64,000 nt of DNA. It comes from an uncultured Hellea sp. (GTDB taxonomy: Bacteria; Pseudomonadota; Alphaproteobacteria; Caulobacterales; Maricaulaceae). The notes under the pieces are model-generated. The model saw nothing but the letters and a program-made list of their open reading frames with translations. It had not been told where the DNA came from and did no database searches. A program made the position numbers and the translations under genes. Location of the stretch: assembly GCA_938007935.1 (NCBI GenBank), contig CALLMD010000005.1, positions 1 through 64,000 of the forward strand, written 5' to 3'. This document shows positions 17,436-24,729 of the stretch, piece after piece (the stretch's first letter is position 1; every line of letters begins with the position of its first letter).

Positions 17436-18650
17436 TCATTCCGCGGCTTCCTGTCTTAAAGAGGCCAAGAATTGTTTTACATTGCGGGCAGCTTGGCGGA
17501 TACGCTGCTCATTTTCTACCAGCCCAATACGAATATAACCTTCCCCGTTGTCACCAAAGCCGTTTCCAGGTGATACGGCGACACCAGCCTCTTCCATTAG
17601 GCGTTTTGAAAATTCTAGTGAAGACATGCCCTCTAACCCTGCAGGCAAAGGCGCCCATGCAAACATACCAGCCTCTGGGGGCGGGATATCCCAACCAGCA
17701 CGTCCAAAACTTTCAACAAGAACGTCACGGCGGCCTTTATAAAGATCTCGAAATCCTTCTACACAATCTTGAGGACCATCTAGGGCTGCACAGGCCGCCA
17801 CTTGTATAGGTGTGAAGGCACCATAGTCTAAATATGATTTCACGCGCGCTAAAGCGGCTATCAAACGCTTTGACCCTAAGACAAAGCCCATTCTCCACCC
17901 TGCCATCGCGTAGGTTTTTGAGAGCGATATCGTCTCAATCGCGACATCTTTCGCGCCTTCGACTTGGAAGATAGATGGCGGTGCTTCGCCAAAGTAAATT
18001 TCAGAATACGCTAAATCAGAGAGGACGATAATGTCATGTTTTTTGGCCAGAGCCACAATCTCTCGGTAAAAGTCCAAATCAGCGACCTTACCTGTTGGAT
18101 TTGATGGGAAACACACTACAATGGCCAATGGCGGCTTTTCATCTTCGGCGAGCGCCTTTTTCACGCCCTCAAGATATTCCTCCGCCGTAATCGCGGCTAT
18201 GGGTTTAATGACGCCGCCGCAAATAATAAAACCATAGGCATGAAGGGGGTAAGACGGATCAGGGGCGTAAATAACATCGCCTGGCGCGGTTATAGCTTGA
18301 GCTAAGTTTGCAAATCCTTCTTTGGACCCGATAGTCGCAATGATTTCGTCTTCGGGGTTAAGCTCAACATCAAAACGCCGTTTATAGTAACGCGCTGCCG
18401 CCTGACGCAGTCCCATAATACCCCTAGATACCGAATAGCCGGTCGTGCGCGGCTTTTGTACCGTTTCAATCAGTTTATCGATAATATGTTGGGGTGTTGC
18501 GGAGTCTGGATTACCAAAACCAAAATCAATGATATCCATACCTTCGCTACGAAGTTTGGCTTTTAGCTTATTGACCTCTGCAAATACATAAGGCGGAAGA
18601 CGCTTTATGCGGTAAAACTCTTCGTAGTCGGAGTTCTCAGTATCAGACAT
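17436..18650 (-). CDS. Class I/II PLP aminotransferase (AlaC/LL-DAP aminotransferase-like)
   Basis: 404 residues of fold-type I aminotransferase. Visible are the substrate-binding IDFGFGNPD (about 40-48), PSNPTGKV, the LSDLAYSEIYFG region and the PLP-lysine motif SLSKTYAMAGWRMGF (Lys near 245). The family includes glutamate-pyruvate type AlaC and enzymes often labelled LL-diaminopimelate aminotransferase. The true amino acid substrate is not settled by sequence. It sits between a small lipoprotein gene (8 nt upstream) and recJ (9 nt downstream). In many alphaproteobacteria, homoserine dehydrogenase and glpX separate this gene from recJ; they are absent here. Confidence 0.88.
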   Translation of the reverse strand: MSDTENSDYEEFYRIKRLPPYVFAEVNKLKAKLRSEGMDIIDFGFGNPDSATPQHIIDKLIETVQKPRTTGYSVSRGIMGLRQAAARYYKRRFDVELNPEDEIIATIGSKEGFANLAQAITAPGDVIYAPDPSYPLHAYGFIICGGVIKPIAAITAEEYLEGVKKALAEDEKPPLAIVVCFPSNPTGKVADLDFYREIVALAKKHDIIVLSDLAYSEIYFGEAPPSIFQVEGAKDVAIETISLSKTYAMAGWRMGFVLGSKRLIAALARVKSYLDYGAFTPIQVAACAALDGPQDCVEGFRDLYKGRRDVLVESFGRAGWDIPPPEAGMFAWAPLPAGLEGMSSLEFSKRLMEEAGVAVSPGNGFGDNGEGYIRIGLVENEQRIRQAARNVKQFLASLRQEAAE

Positions 18651-18658
18651 TTTTGGCT

Positions 18659-19006
18659 CTATTGTGGATCGTCAGCTTTATAAGCTCTTACTTTTGCTTT
18701 CAACGCTTCAAGGTCTCTTTCGAACTCTGCGTCACTCTTAGCCACACCATTTTCGCCGAGATCGTTGAATACGTCTCGTTTTTTTATAAGGTCTTTCGCA
18801 TCTGTATCCCATGCCGCATCGGATCTTATATCAGTGGGGACAGCGGGGGTATCGGAGACTTTAGGATAATCATCAATTTTATCACCATCTTCAAAAAACC
18901 CAGAAAGACTTGGCAGATTGATATCTGGTAGCTTCACGGTCGAGCATCCTGCAAGGCCAAGCATAGCCGACAATAGCGCGACCCTCGCAAAACCTTGTAC
19001 TGACAT
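18659..19006 (-). CDS. Small hypothetical lipoprotein
   Basis: 115 residues with a lipoprotein signal (LGLAGC, Cys about 21) and a polar, probably helical tail rich in Asp and Lys (residues 70-112). I do not recognise the family. A strong AGGAGG ribosome-binding site lies 5 nt before the ATG. It begins a probable operon with the aminotransferase and recJ. Confidence 0.8.
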   Translation of the reverse strand: MSVQGFARVALLSAMLGLAGCSTVKLPDINLPSLSGFFEDGDKIDDYPKVSDTPAVPTDIRSDAAWDTDAKDLIKKRDVFNDLGENGVAKSDAEFERDLEALKAKVRAYKADDPQ

Positions 19007-19109
19007 GCTGACCTCCTAATACGAGTCTCTGTAAACTAAGATATGGGCGAAATCACGACCAAGGTCATTAAAAAAAATCATAATAAAGACACGGTTTCCA
19101 AAAATATTA

Positions 19110-20147
19110 CTAAGGAAAAACAGGTGGATTAAGCAATCCTAATGTCTCATCCCAGCCTTGTGTGACGTTGTAATTCTGAATGGCTTGTCCGGATGAACCT
19201 TTTGTCAAATTATCAATAACGCTAATTATTATCGCGCGTCCCTCTCTACGATCTGCAAAAATACCAATGCGGCAGTGATTACTCGCGCGAATATGTCTTG
19301 TCTGAGGCGCGGTGCTTTCAGCCTCTAAATGCACAAATGGTTCATCGGCATAACGGCTATCATAGACGTTTCGTAAATCGTCAATAGATACACCATCCGC
19401 TAACGTCACATAGCAAGTCGCTATCATACCGCGATTCATGGGAATCAAATGCGGCGTAAAACTAACTTTTGCCTCTAACCCACTGACATGATTGATCATT
19501 TGATCTATTTCAGGGGCATGTCTGTGACTAGCAACACCATAAGCATGAGCACCGTCACTAACTTCACTATAGCTCAAAGAGGCCAGAGCTTTACGCCCTG
19601 CCCCTGTCACACCAGATTTCGCATCAATAACAATGTCAGTCACATCAATCATCTCAGCATCAATTGCAGGCATAAGCGCCAGCAAGGAACACGTTGGATA
19701 GCACCCCGGACACGCCACAAGCTTTGCGTCTTTTAAATCCTCTCGTGCATATTCCGTAAGGCCATAAACAGCCGTCTTTAAAAGTTCATGAAAGCCATGT
19801 TGCCGCCCGTATGTTTGTTCATAAAGAGTGGGGCTCTTTAATCGAAAATCAGCGGAAAGATCGATGACAGTATCAACTTGGTCAATAACACCTGCGATCG
19901 TTTCCTGACTTGCGCCATGGGGCAAACACGCAAAGGCTACATCAACGCCGCTAAAATCAACGTCCTTCACGCTCACGACATCGGGAAGATTTAACGGTGA
20001 AAAATTGGGATAAATGTCGCCATAAGCCTGACCTGCTCGGCTATGTCCCGTCAAGGCAACGAGGTTAAGCTTTGGATGTCCTGCAATAAGGCGGACAGCT
20101 TCAGCACCCGTATAACCAGAGGCTCCTAATATAACAGCGTTCTTCAT
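19110..20147 (-). CDS. argC: N-acetyl-gamma-glutamyl-phosphate reductase
   Basis: About 345 residues from the ATG at 20147; a TTG 18 nt upstream is less likely. The N-terminal Rossmann motif is ILGASGYTGAEA. The catalytic Cys is in ACPGCYPT (about 145), and a His is in the SHRHAPEI segment. ArgC makes N-acetylglutamate semialdehyde in arginine synthesis. It lies downstream of rplM-rpsI, a gene order seen in other alphaproteobacteria, but a rho-independent terminator stands only 16 nt before its start codon. Confidence 0.93.
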   Translation of the reverse strand: MKNAVILGASGYTGAEAVRLIAGHPKLNLVALTGHSRAGQAYGDIYPNFSPLNLPDVVSVKDVDFSGVDVAFACLPHGASQETIAGVIDQVDTVIDLSADFRLKSPTLYEQTYGRQHGFHELLKTAVYGLTEYAREDLKDAKLVACPGCYPTCSLLALMPAIDAEMIDVTDIVIDAKSGVTGAGRKALASLSYSEVSDGAHAYGVASHRHAPEIDQMINHVSGLEAKVSFTPHLIPMNRGMIATCYVTLADGVSIDDLRNVYDSRYADEPFVHLEAESTAPQTRHIRASNHCRIGIFADRREGRAIIISVIDNLTKGSSGQAIQNYNVTQGWDETLGLLNPPVFP

Positions 20148-20160
20148 TTCAATTTTCCAC

Positions 20161-20194
20161 AACAAAAAAGGCGTCCCGATTCTCTCGGAACGCC
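20161..20194 (-). terminator. Rho-independent terminator of the rplM-rpsI operon
   Basis: On the minus strand a 10-bp stem GGCGTTCCGA/TCGGGACGCC (one G-U pair in RNA) with a 5-nt loop is followed by six T. It lies about 90 nt after the rpsI stop and 16 nt before the argC start. Confidence 0.85.
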
Positions 20195-20225
20195 CTATAA
20201 TACAACTATATATGTATCGTATTGC

Positions 20226-20301
20226 TTAACGTTTCGAGAACTCGATACGTATAACCGACAATAATACCTAGACCTTCTTTCCGATTAACGTTTCGAGAAC
20301 T
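20226..20301. repeat. 17-bp direct repeat of the rpsI 3' end
   Basis: TTAACGTTTCGAGAACT occurs at 20285-20301, where it encodes the last rpsI codons and stop. It recurs exactly at 20226-20242, 59 bp further downstream of rpsI. The second copy is non-coding. It looks like a small duplication or slippage event between rpsI and its terminator. Confidence 0.8.
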
Positions 20302-20794
20302 GGAAGCTCTTACGGGCTTTTGCTTTACCGTATTTCTTACGCTCAACAACGCGTGAGTCGCGCGTAATAAAACCAGCAGCTTTAAGAGGTGCGCGTAATG
20401 CAGGCTCATAATAGGTCAAAGCTTTTGTGATGCCGTGACGCACAGCACCCGCTTGTCCAGAAAGACCGCCACCTTTAACTGTTGCGACAACATCATAACT
20501 ATCCACACGCTCAGCCACCTGAAAGGCTTGGGCAATAATCAAGCGTAGAACGGGACGCGCAAAGTAAACTTCCTGATCACGTCCATTAACTGTGATTTTA
20601 CCGTTGCCAGGCTTAATCCAAACGCGCGCGATGGAATTCTTACGCTTACCTGTGGCATATGAACGACCAAGGTCGTCTATTTTAGGTTCTGGCAAAGGCG
20701 CAGCTGCGGCAAGTGTGGCCCCAGCAGAACCATCGGCAAGCGTTGTGCCTTCCATGACGTTTTTTAAGTCTTCTAAAGATTTAGTGTCAGCCAT
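20285..20794 (-). CDS. rpsI: Ribosomal protein S9
   Basis: 169 residues. The S9 core has [35 protein letters not shown] and the conserved C-terminal tail ...[11 protein letters not shown], whose last Arg contacts P-site tRNA. The extra 45 or so N-terminal residues are usual in alphaproteobacteria. It begins 3 nt after the rplM stop. Confidence 0.97.
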   Translation of the reverse strand: MADTKSLEDLKNVMEGTTLADGSAGATLAAAAPLPEPKIDDLGRSYATGKRKNSIARVWIKPGNGKITVNGRDQEVYFARPVLRLIIAQAFQVAERVDSYDVVATVKGGGLSGQAGAVRHGITKALTYYEPALRAPLKAAGFITRDSRVVERKKYGKAKARKSFQFSKR

Positions 20795-20797
20795 GAT

Positions 20798-21268
20798 TTA
20801 GGCTCCCTTCACATTTTTAGGGCTCAGCGCTTTGAAGTCGATGACTTCAGGGTTTTGAGCTTCATGTGGATGCTCAGCCCCTGCATAGACGCGCAGGTTA
20901 GAGAGCTGTTTACGTGCTAAAGGGCTTTCCTTTGGCAACATACGCTGAACGGCCTTGCGCATAACGCGCTCTGGGAAACGTCCATCAAGGATTTTATCCG
21001 CTGTGCGCTCTTTAAGCCCTCCCGGATATCCAGTGTGCCAGTAATAAACTTTGTCATTACGTTTTTTGCCTGTGAACGCGACTTTCTCAGCGTTGATGAC
21101 GACAACATTGTCACCGCAATCAATATGGGGTGTGTATGTTGGTAAATGCTTACCGCGAAGACGCATGGCAATGAAGGTTGCAAGACGGCCAACAATGACA
21201 TCTTCCGCATCAATCAAAATCCATTTCTTCTCAACCTCAGCGGTTTTTAGAAATTTAGTGGTTTTCAT
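20798..21268 (-). CDS. rplM: Ribosomal protein L13
   Basis: 156 residues with the L13 signature segments [32 protein letters not shown] and [12 protein letters not shown]. It is a 50S assembly protein. A GAGGAAG ribosome-binding site precedes the ATG. It is the first gene of the rplM-rpsI pair. Confidence 0.97.
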   Translation of the reverse strand: MKTTKFLKTAEVEKKWILIDAEDVIVGRLATFIAMRLRGKHLPTYTPHIDCGDNVVVINAEKVAFTGKKRNDKVYYWHTGYPGGLKERTADKILDGRFPERVMRKAVQRMLPKESPLARKQLSNLRVYAGAEHPHEAQNPEVIDFKALSPKNVKGA

Positions 21269-21327
21269 ATCTTCCTCTGTGAATTCAGCTATACGAATAA
21301 CCCATATCGCTTCTTTCGTGATGGCGC

Positions 21328-21356
21328 TATGTACATAGGTGCTATATCTGCGTCAA
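21328..21356 (-). promoter_or_regulatory. Likely promoter of rplM-rpsI
   Basis: On the minus strand TTGACG (21356-21351) and TACATA (21333-21328) are spaced 17 bases apart, about 60 nt upstream of the rplM start. The resulting leader is short, and I see no obvious protein-binding hairpin in it. Confidence 0.4.
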
Positions 21357-21414
21357 CAGCTAAATGCGACAACCTTTGCCAAAATAACCATTAAAAACAA
21401 TGACTTAAAAAAGT

Positions 21415-21428
21415 GGTATTTTAATACC
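21415..21428. promoter_or_regulatory. Inverted repeat upstream of an orphan lipoprotein gene
   Basis: GGTATT-TT-AATACC is a perfect 6-bp inverted repeat in the spacer between divergent rplM and the lipoprotein gene at 21505. It may be an operator, but the evidence is limited to symmetry. Confidence 0.25.
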
Positions 21429-21504
21429 GTACAAATGAATTAAACTTCCCGTCAAAAGATGTAGAAATTTCTGTATTTGCACCCATTATTGCTTATGAGA
21501 CCTC

Positions 21505-22350
21505 ATGCAGCGACGTTTTTATATCCTCTTAGGCACAATCCTTGCGCTATCTGCTTGTCAAAACAAAGACGCAACGGAAAAAGATACAGCATATACTCAA
21601 GCTGATATAGTGGTCCGAGCCACATCGGAGTTAACCGCGCCCTCACCCATTATTCAGGCCACCTTTGTCCCCAATAGTGTCGCGTCTTGGTTAGGCCATA
21701 TCATAATGATTGATACAGGTGGTAATTTACACCGCGCAACAACTGACAGCCAAGTTTATCTTATTGACAAAGGCGACTACAGATCCGTTATCGGACTAGC
21801 CCGCATCAAACAACCGGGTGTCTTTCTTGCAATAACAAAGACTGGAAGTTTAAAGGCGTATATTGAAGCGGATGATGATGGTAATTTCAAAGCCCTCCCT
21901 GTCTCGATTAATGACAAGACACGCCTGACGCATTTCTGTCAAAGCGCCTTGCCACATCAGGATGTTATATCGGCCATGAGTAGCGATGGAATTGTCACAA
22001 GCTATAAGATCGACGTAACAGATAATGCTTCAGTTGCCATTGCCGCCATAGATGACAACGTAAAAACCAAAGCCTGCGCGCCGCTAACCTATGATAAAGA
22101 AGATCGCATATCTCTCGCGGATAATGCACCTCACCTATCCGCCATAGTCAGCACAGAACCAAAAACAGTGTCTATTTCGAATGGCCTGAGCATAGCTGGT
22201 ATCTCGAATCCTGCTTATGTCGGGGCGACCACAGTCAATATGGGAAGTGTTTTTAGAAACGGTGTCATTCTAACCACCGACAAGGACTCAGGCCGAATTG
22301 TCCTTATCGCCCGGGATTATTTTGTTGAGACTTTAAAATCTCAGGAATAA
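21505..22350 (+). CDS. Hypothetical lipoprotein
   Basis: 281 residues with a lipoprotein signal (LALSAC, Cys about 18). The rest is beta-rich, with repeated strand-turn units such as WLGHIIMIDTGGNLHRA and VFLAITKTGSLKAYIE that resemble a small beta-propeller. I cannot assign a family. It stands alone, divergent from rplM, and its 3' end overlaps the convergent ctaA gene by 10 bp. Confidence 0.75.
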   Translation: MQRRFYILLGTILALSACQNKDATEKDTAYTQADIVVRATSELTAPSPIIQATFVPNSVASWLGHIIMIDTGGNLHRATTDSQVYLIDKGDYRSVIGLARIKQPGVFLAITKTGSLKAYIEADDDGNFKALPVSINDKTRLTHFCQSALPHQDVISAMSSDGIVTSYKIDVTDNASVAIAAIDDNVKTKACAPLTYDKEDRISLADNAPHLSAIVSTEPKTVSISNGLSIAGISNPAYVGATTVNMGSVFRNGVILTTDKDSGRIVLIARDYFVETLKSQE

Positions 22351-23372
22351 CGTTTTCTTGCTGCGCGCATCGTAGCGATCGCGGCTAAAAATACAAATAT
22401 TGCTGAGAACTGGTGCAGTAGTGCGAGCCAAAGCGGATCACCTGCAACAAGCGTCCATATTCCTAATATAATTTGCCAGAGTAAGACTCCGAAAAAAATA
22501 ACCATATTGCGCTGAACACGCCGATTAATCCGCGATGACAATAAGACCCAGATAGAGATTACGAGAATGATATAGGCCAAGGTTCTATGGTTAAATTGAA
22601 CCGCAGCGATGTTCTCAAAGGTATTTCTCCAGAAAGGTTGCAACTGCCCATAGGAGCGAGGGATGAAATCGCCATCCATCAGCGGCCATGTATTATAGGT
22701 CTTGCCCGCATGAAGCCCAGCGACGAAAGCCCCCGCAATGATTTGCACAAAGACAAGCGCGGCTAGAATAGATGTACGTTTTTGAAGTTTTTTATCCAGA
22801 GGTTTTGACGGCCATAGCTCAAGTTGATTTCGCCACAACCAAAACAGGGCACCAAGAATAATAAATGCGACGCCAAGATGGGTTGCTAATCTATATTGGC
22901 TAACATCAACGCGGTCATTTGTTAGGCCGCTGGCCACCATCCACCACCCAATTGCGCCTTGTACACCGATTAGTAGCAGGATTGAAAAAAACTTTAGGCC
23001 TTGGCCAGACGGTAATCTTCGCCGCGCCATAAAATAGAAAAGAGGTAGCGCATATGCGAGACCGATAAAGCGTCCTAGCTGCCGATGACCCCACTCCCAA
23101 AAATAGATAAATTTAAATCCTTCCAAATCCATATCTGAATGTTCTTGAGAAAACTCGGGAATTTTCTGATACTTTGAAAACTCTGATTGCCAAGCCTCTA
23201 AAGACAAGGGAGGCAGGGCGCCCTTAATGGGGGCCCATTCAGTAATCGATAAACCAGAATTCGTTAGACGCGTAGCTCCGCCAATGACAATCATAACACT
23301 GACAAGTAACATGACAAAAAATAGCCAATTACTAATCGCGCGTTCAGATTTATCTAATTTATGAATAGCCAT
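22341..23372 (-). CDS. ctaA: Heme A synthase (CtaA/COX15)
   Basis: 343 residues, eight predicted membrane helices. The conserved heme-ligand His residues are visible in WGHRQLGR, ATHLGVAF, FNHRTLAY and LLHQFSAI, and an early SITEWAPIKGALPP loop is typical of the alphaproteobacterial/mitochondrial type. It oxidises the heme O methyl to formyl for aa3-type cytochrome oxidase. The gene is monocistronic here. Confidence 0.95.
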   Translation of the reverse strand: MAIHKLDKSERAISNWLFFVMLLVSVMIVIGGATRLTNSGLSITEWAPIKGALPPLSLEAWQSEFSKYQKIPEFSQEHSDMDLEGFKFIYFWEWGHRQLGRFIGLAYALPLFYFMARRRLPSGQGLKFFSILLLIGVQGAIGWWMVASGLTNDRVDVSQYRLATHLGVAFIILGALFWLWRNQLELWPSKPLDKKLQKRTSILAALVFVQIIAGAFVAGLHAGKTYNTWPLMDGDFIPRSYGQLQPFWRNTFENIAAVQFNHRTLAYIILVISIWVLLSSRINRRVQRNMVIFFGVLLWQIILGIWTLVAGDPLWLALLHQFSAIFVFLAAIATMRAARKRYS

Positions 23373-23425
23373 ATCTTATTATACGCATCAGAAAAGCAAT
23401 AGTGGTGTGACATTTTATAAAACGA

Positions 23426-23502
23426 TGGTCGGAGTAACAGGATTCGAACCTGTGACCCCTAAGCCCCCAGCTTAGTGCGCTACCGGACTGCGCTATACTC
23501 CG
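23426..23502 (-). tRNA. tRNA-Pro (anticodon GGG)
   Basis: 77 nt including encoded CCA. The acceptor stem is CGGAGTA/TACTCCG with discriminator A. The anticodon loop CTGGGGG between CTAAG and CTTAG gives GGG. The T loop GGTTCGAATCC is canonical. It lies downstream of the MerR-type gene, a neighbour pair common in alphaproteobacteria. Confidence 0.97.
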
Positions 23503-23556
23503 AAACCATCGAAGGCGGTAATAGCTTGGCCGCTGAAAAAGGCAATAGATTTGGTG

Positions 23557-24165
23557 TTAAGTCGTGTTCTTTTTATATTCAGCCCAACGCGAGCGCAAAA
23601 CCGTCAATCGCGCGAGGGCATCTTCTAAAGATTCACGGTCAACTGTTTGAATTGAAGCGTTTTCTTCTTCAGAAATTGTTTCGGTCAACTCGACAACTTC
23701 CTCAGCAACTTCGTCTTCTAGGTCTAGGACAGATTCTGGAACAGTCTCAACCTCACGCGCAGCTTTAGCAGTAACAGGCTCTTCATCTACTGGGCGAATT
23801 TTTATCGGCCGTTTTGGTGGTTTAGCCTTTTTAATCCGCTCGGGTATTAAAACGGTTTCCGCAACTTTTTTCTCGACTGACGCACGTTGTTTCGATTGTC
23901 CAAGTTCAACCACGCTTCCTGCGCCTTTAACCCTGATTAGTTTTTGAACATCTTTAATTGGGTGCTTCTCATCATGAAGAAGAATTTTAATACCACGCAA
24001 AAATTCAATATCTTCGGGGCGGTAAAAGCGACGCCCTCCACCTCTTTTTATAGGTTTAATCTCAGGAAACTTGGATTCCCAAAAACGTAGAACATGGGGC
24101 TGAAGGCCAAGCTCATCACCAGCTTCACTTATTGTTCGAAAAGCTCTCGTGGTCTTTGCCTGCAT
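23557..24165 (-). CDS. MerR-family transcriptional regulator
   Basis: 202 residues. The N-terminal MerR winged HTH (about 8-75) contains [20 protein letters not shown] and [15 protein letters not shown]. The C-terminal half is a charged, Glu-rich tail with no ligand-binding Cys pattern. This type is regularly found next to ihfA in alphaproteobacteria, and its target is unknown. It follows ihfA by about 40 nt. Confidence 0.88.
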   Translation of the reverse strand: MQAKTTRAFRTISEAGDELGLQPHVLRFWESKFPEIKPIKRGGGRRFYRPEDIEFLRGIKILLHDEKHPIKDVQKLIRVKGAGSVVELGQSKQRASVEKKVAETVLIPERIKKAKPPKRPIKIRPVDEEPVTAKAAREVETVPESVLDLEDEVAEEVVELTETISEEENASIQTVDRESLEDALARLTVLRSRWAEYKKNTT

Positions 24166-24204
24166 ATCCTCGTCAGCTCTTAAGTTGTTACGAATCAGAC
24201 TCTA

Positions 24205-24513
24205 TCACTTTTTTACAGTCAAAGACGAATCAACACGGTCTCGAAGAATTTGAGATGGTTTAAAAACCAATACGCGCCTTGATGTAATAGGTACAGCCTT
24301 ACCAGTTTTAGGGTTTCGTCCCATACGTTCTTTTTTATCTCGTAGTGAAAAGGTACCAAAACCAGCAAGCTTAACGGTTTCACCGCGCAGTAAAGCCGCG
24401 CTAACATGATCTATTACGGATTCAACAAGTTCCGAACTCTCGGAACGTGATAAACCAATCTCTCGATAAACCGCCTCCGCAAGGTCAGCCCGCGTAACTG
24501 TACCTGTACTCAT
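24205..24513 (-). CDS. ihfA: Integration host factor subunit alpha
   Basis: About 102 residues from the ATG at 24513, which has GGGGAAC 6 nt upstream; an ATG 27 nt earlier is less likely. It is an HU/IHF-fold protein with [20 protein letters not shown], the beta-arm start [20 protein letters not shown] and the C-terminal [14 protein letters not shown]. It bends DNA as a heterodimer with IhfB. Normally it follows plsX-fabH; here a quinoprotein gene of opposite orientation separates them. Confidence 0.93.
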   Translation of the reverse strand: MSTGTVTRADLAEAVYREIGLSRSESSELVESVIDHVSAALLRGETVKLAGFGTFSLRDKKERMGRNPKTGKAVPITSRRVLVFKPSQILRDRVDSSLTVKK

Positions 24514-24543
24514 TAGTAACGTTCCCCGTTCTCTCTGCATCTA

Positions 24544-24559
24544 TTAAGCAAAACTTAAC
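24544..24559 (-). promoter_or_regulatory. CtrA-like box upstream of ihfA
   Basis: The plus-strand bases TTAA-GCAAAAC-TTAACA match TTAA-N7-TTAAC exactly. The box is centred about 38 nt before the ihfA start codon and about 180 nt before the divergent quinoprotein gene. ihfA is the likelier target by distance. Binding is inferred. Confidence 0.5.
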
Positions 24560-24729
24560 AGGGAGACGCAAGTCAAATCGTAAAAAACCGTTGAAAAACA
24601 GCGGGTTTACTCACCTTGGACACGAAAAGATTGAATTCAGTCCCAATTTGATTAGTTATATCGCCATTTAAATCCGTGACTCCGAACAAATTCGCGCTAA
24701 CATCAAAGAAAAATATTCAGGGGAATTTT

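Noticed and set aside
20206-20409. 67-codon frame overlapping the rpsI end
   Set aside because: It is a frame-shifted reading of rpsI and its duplicated tail, with no independent start signal.
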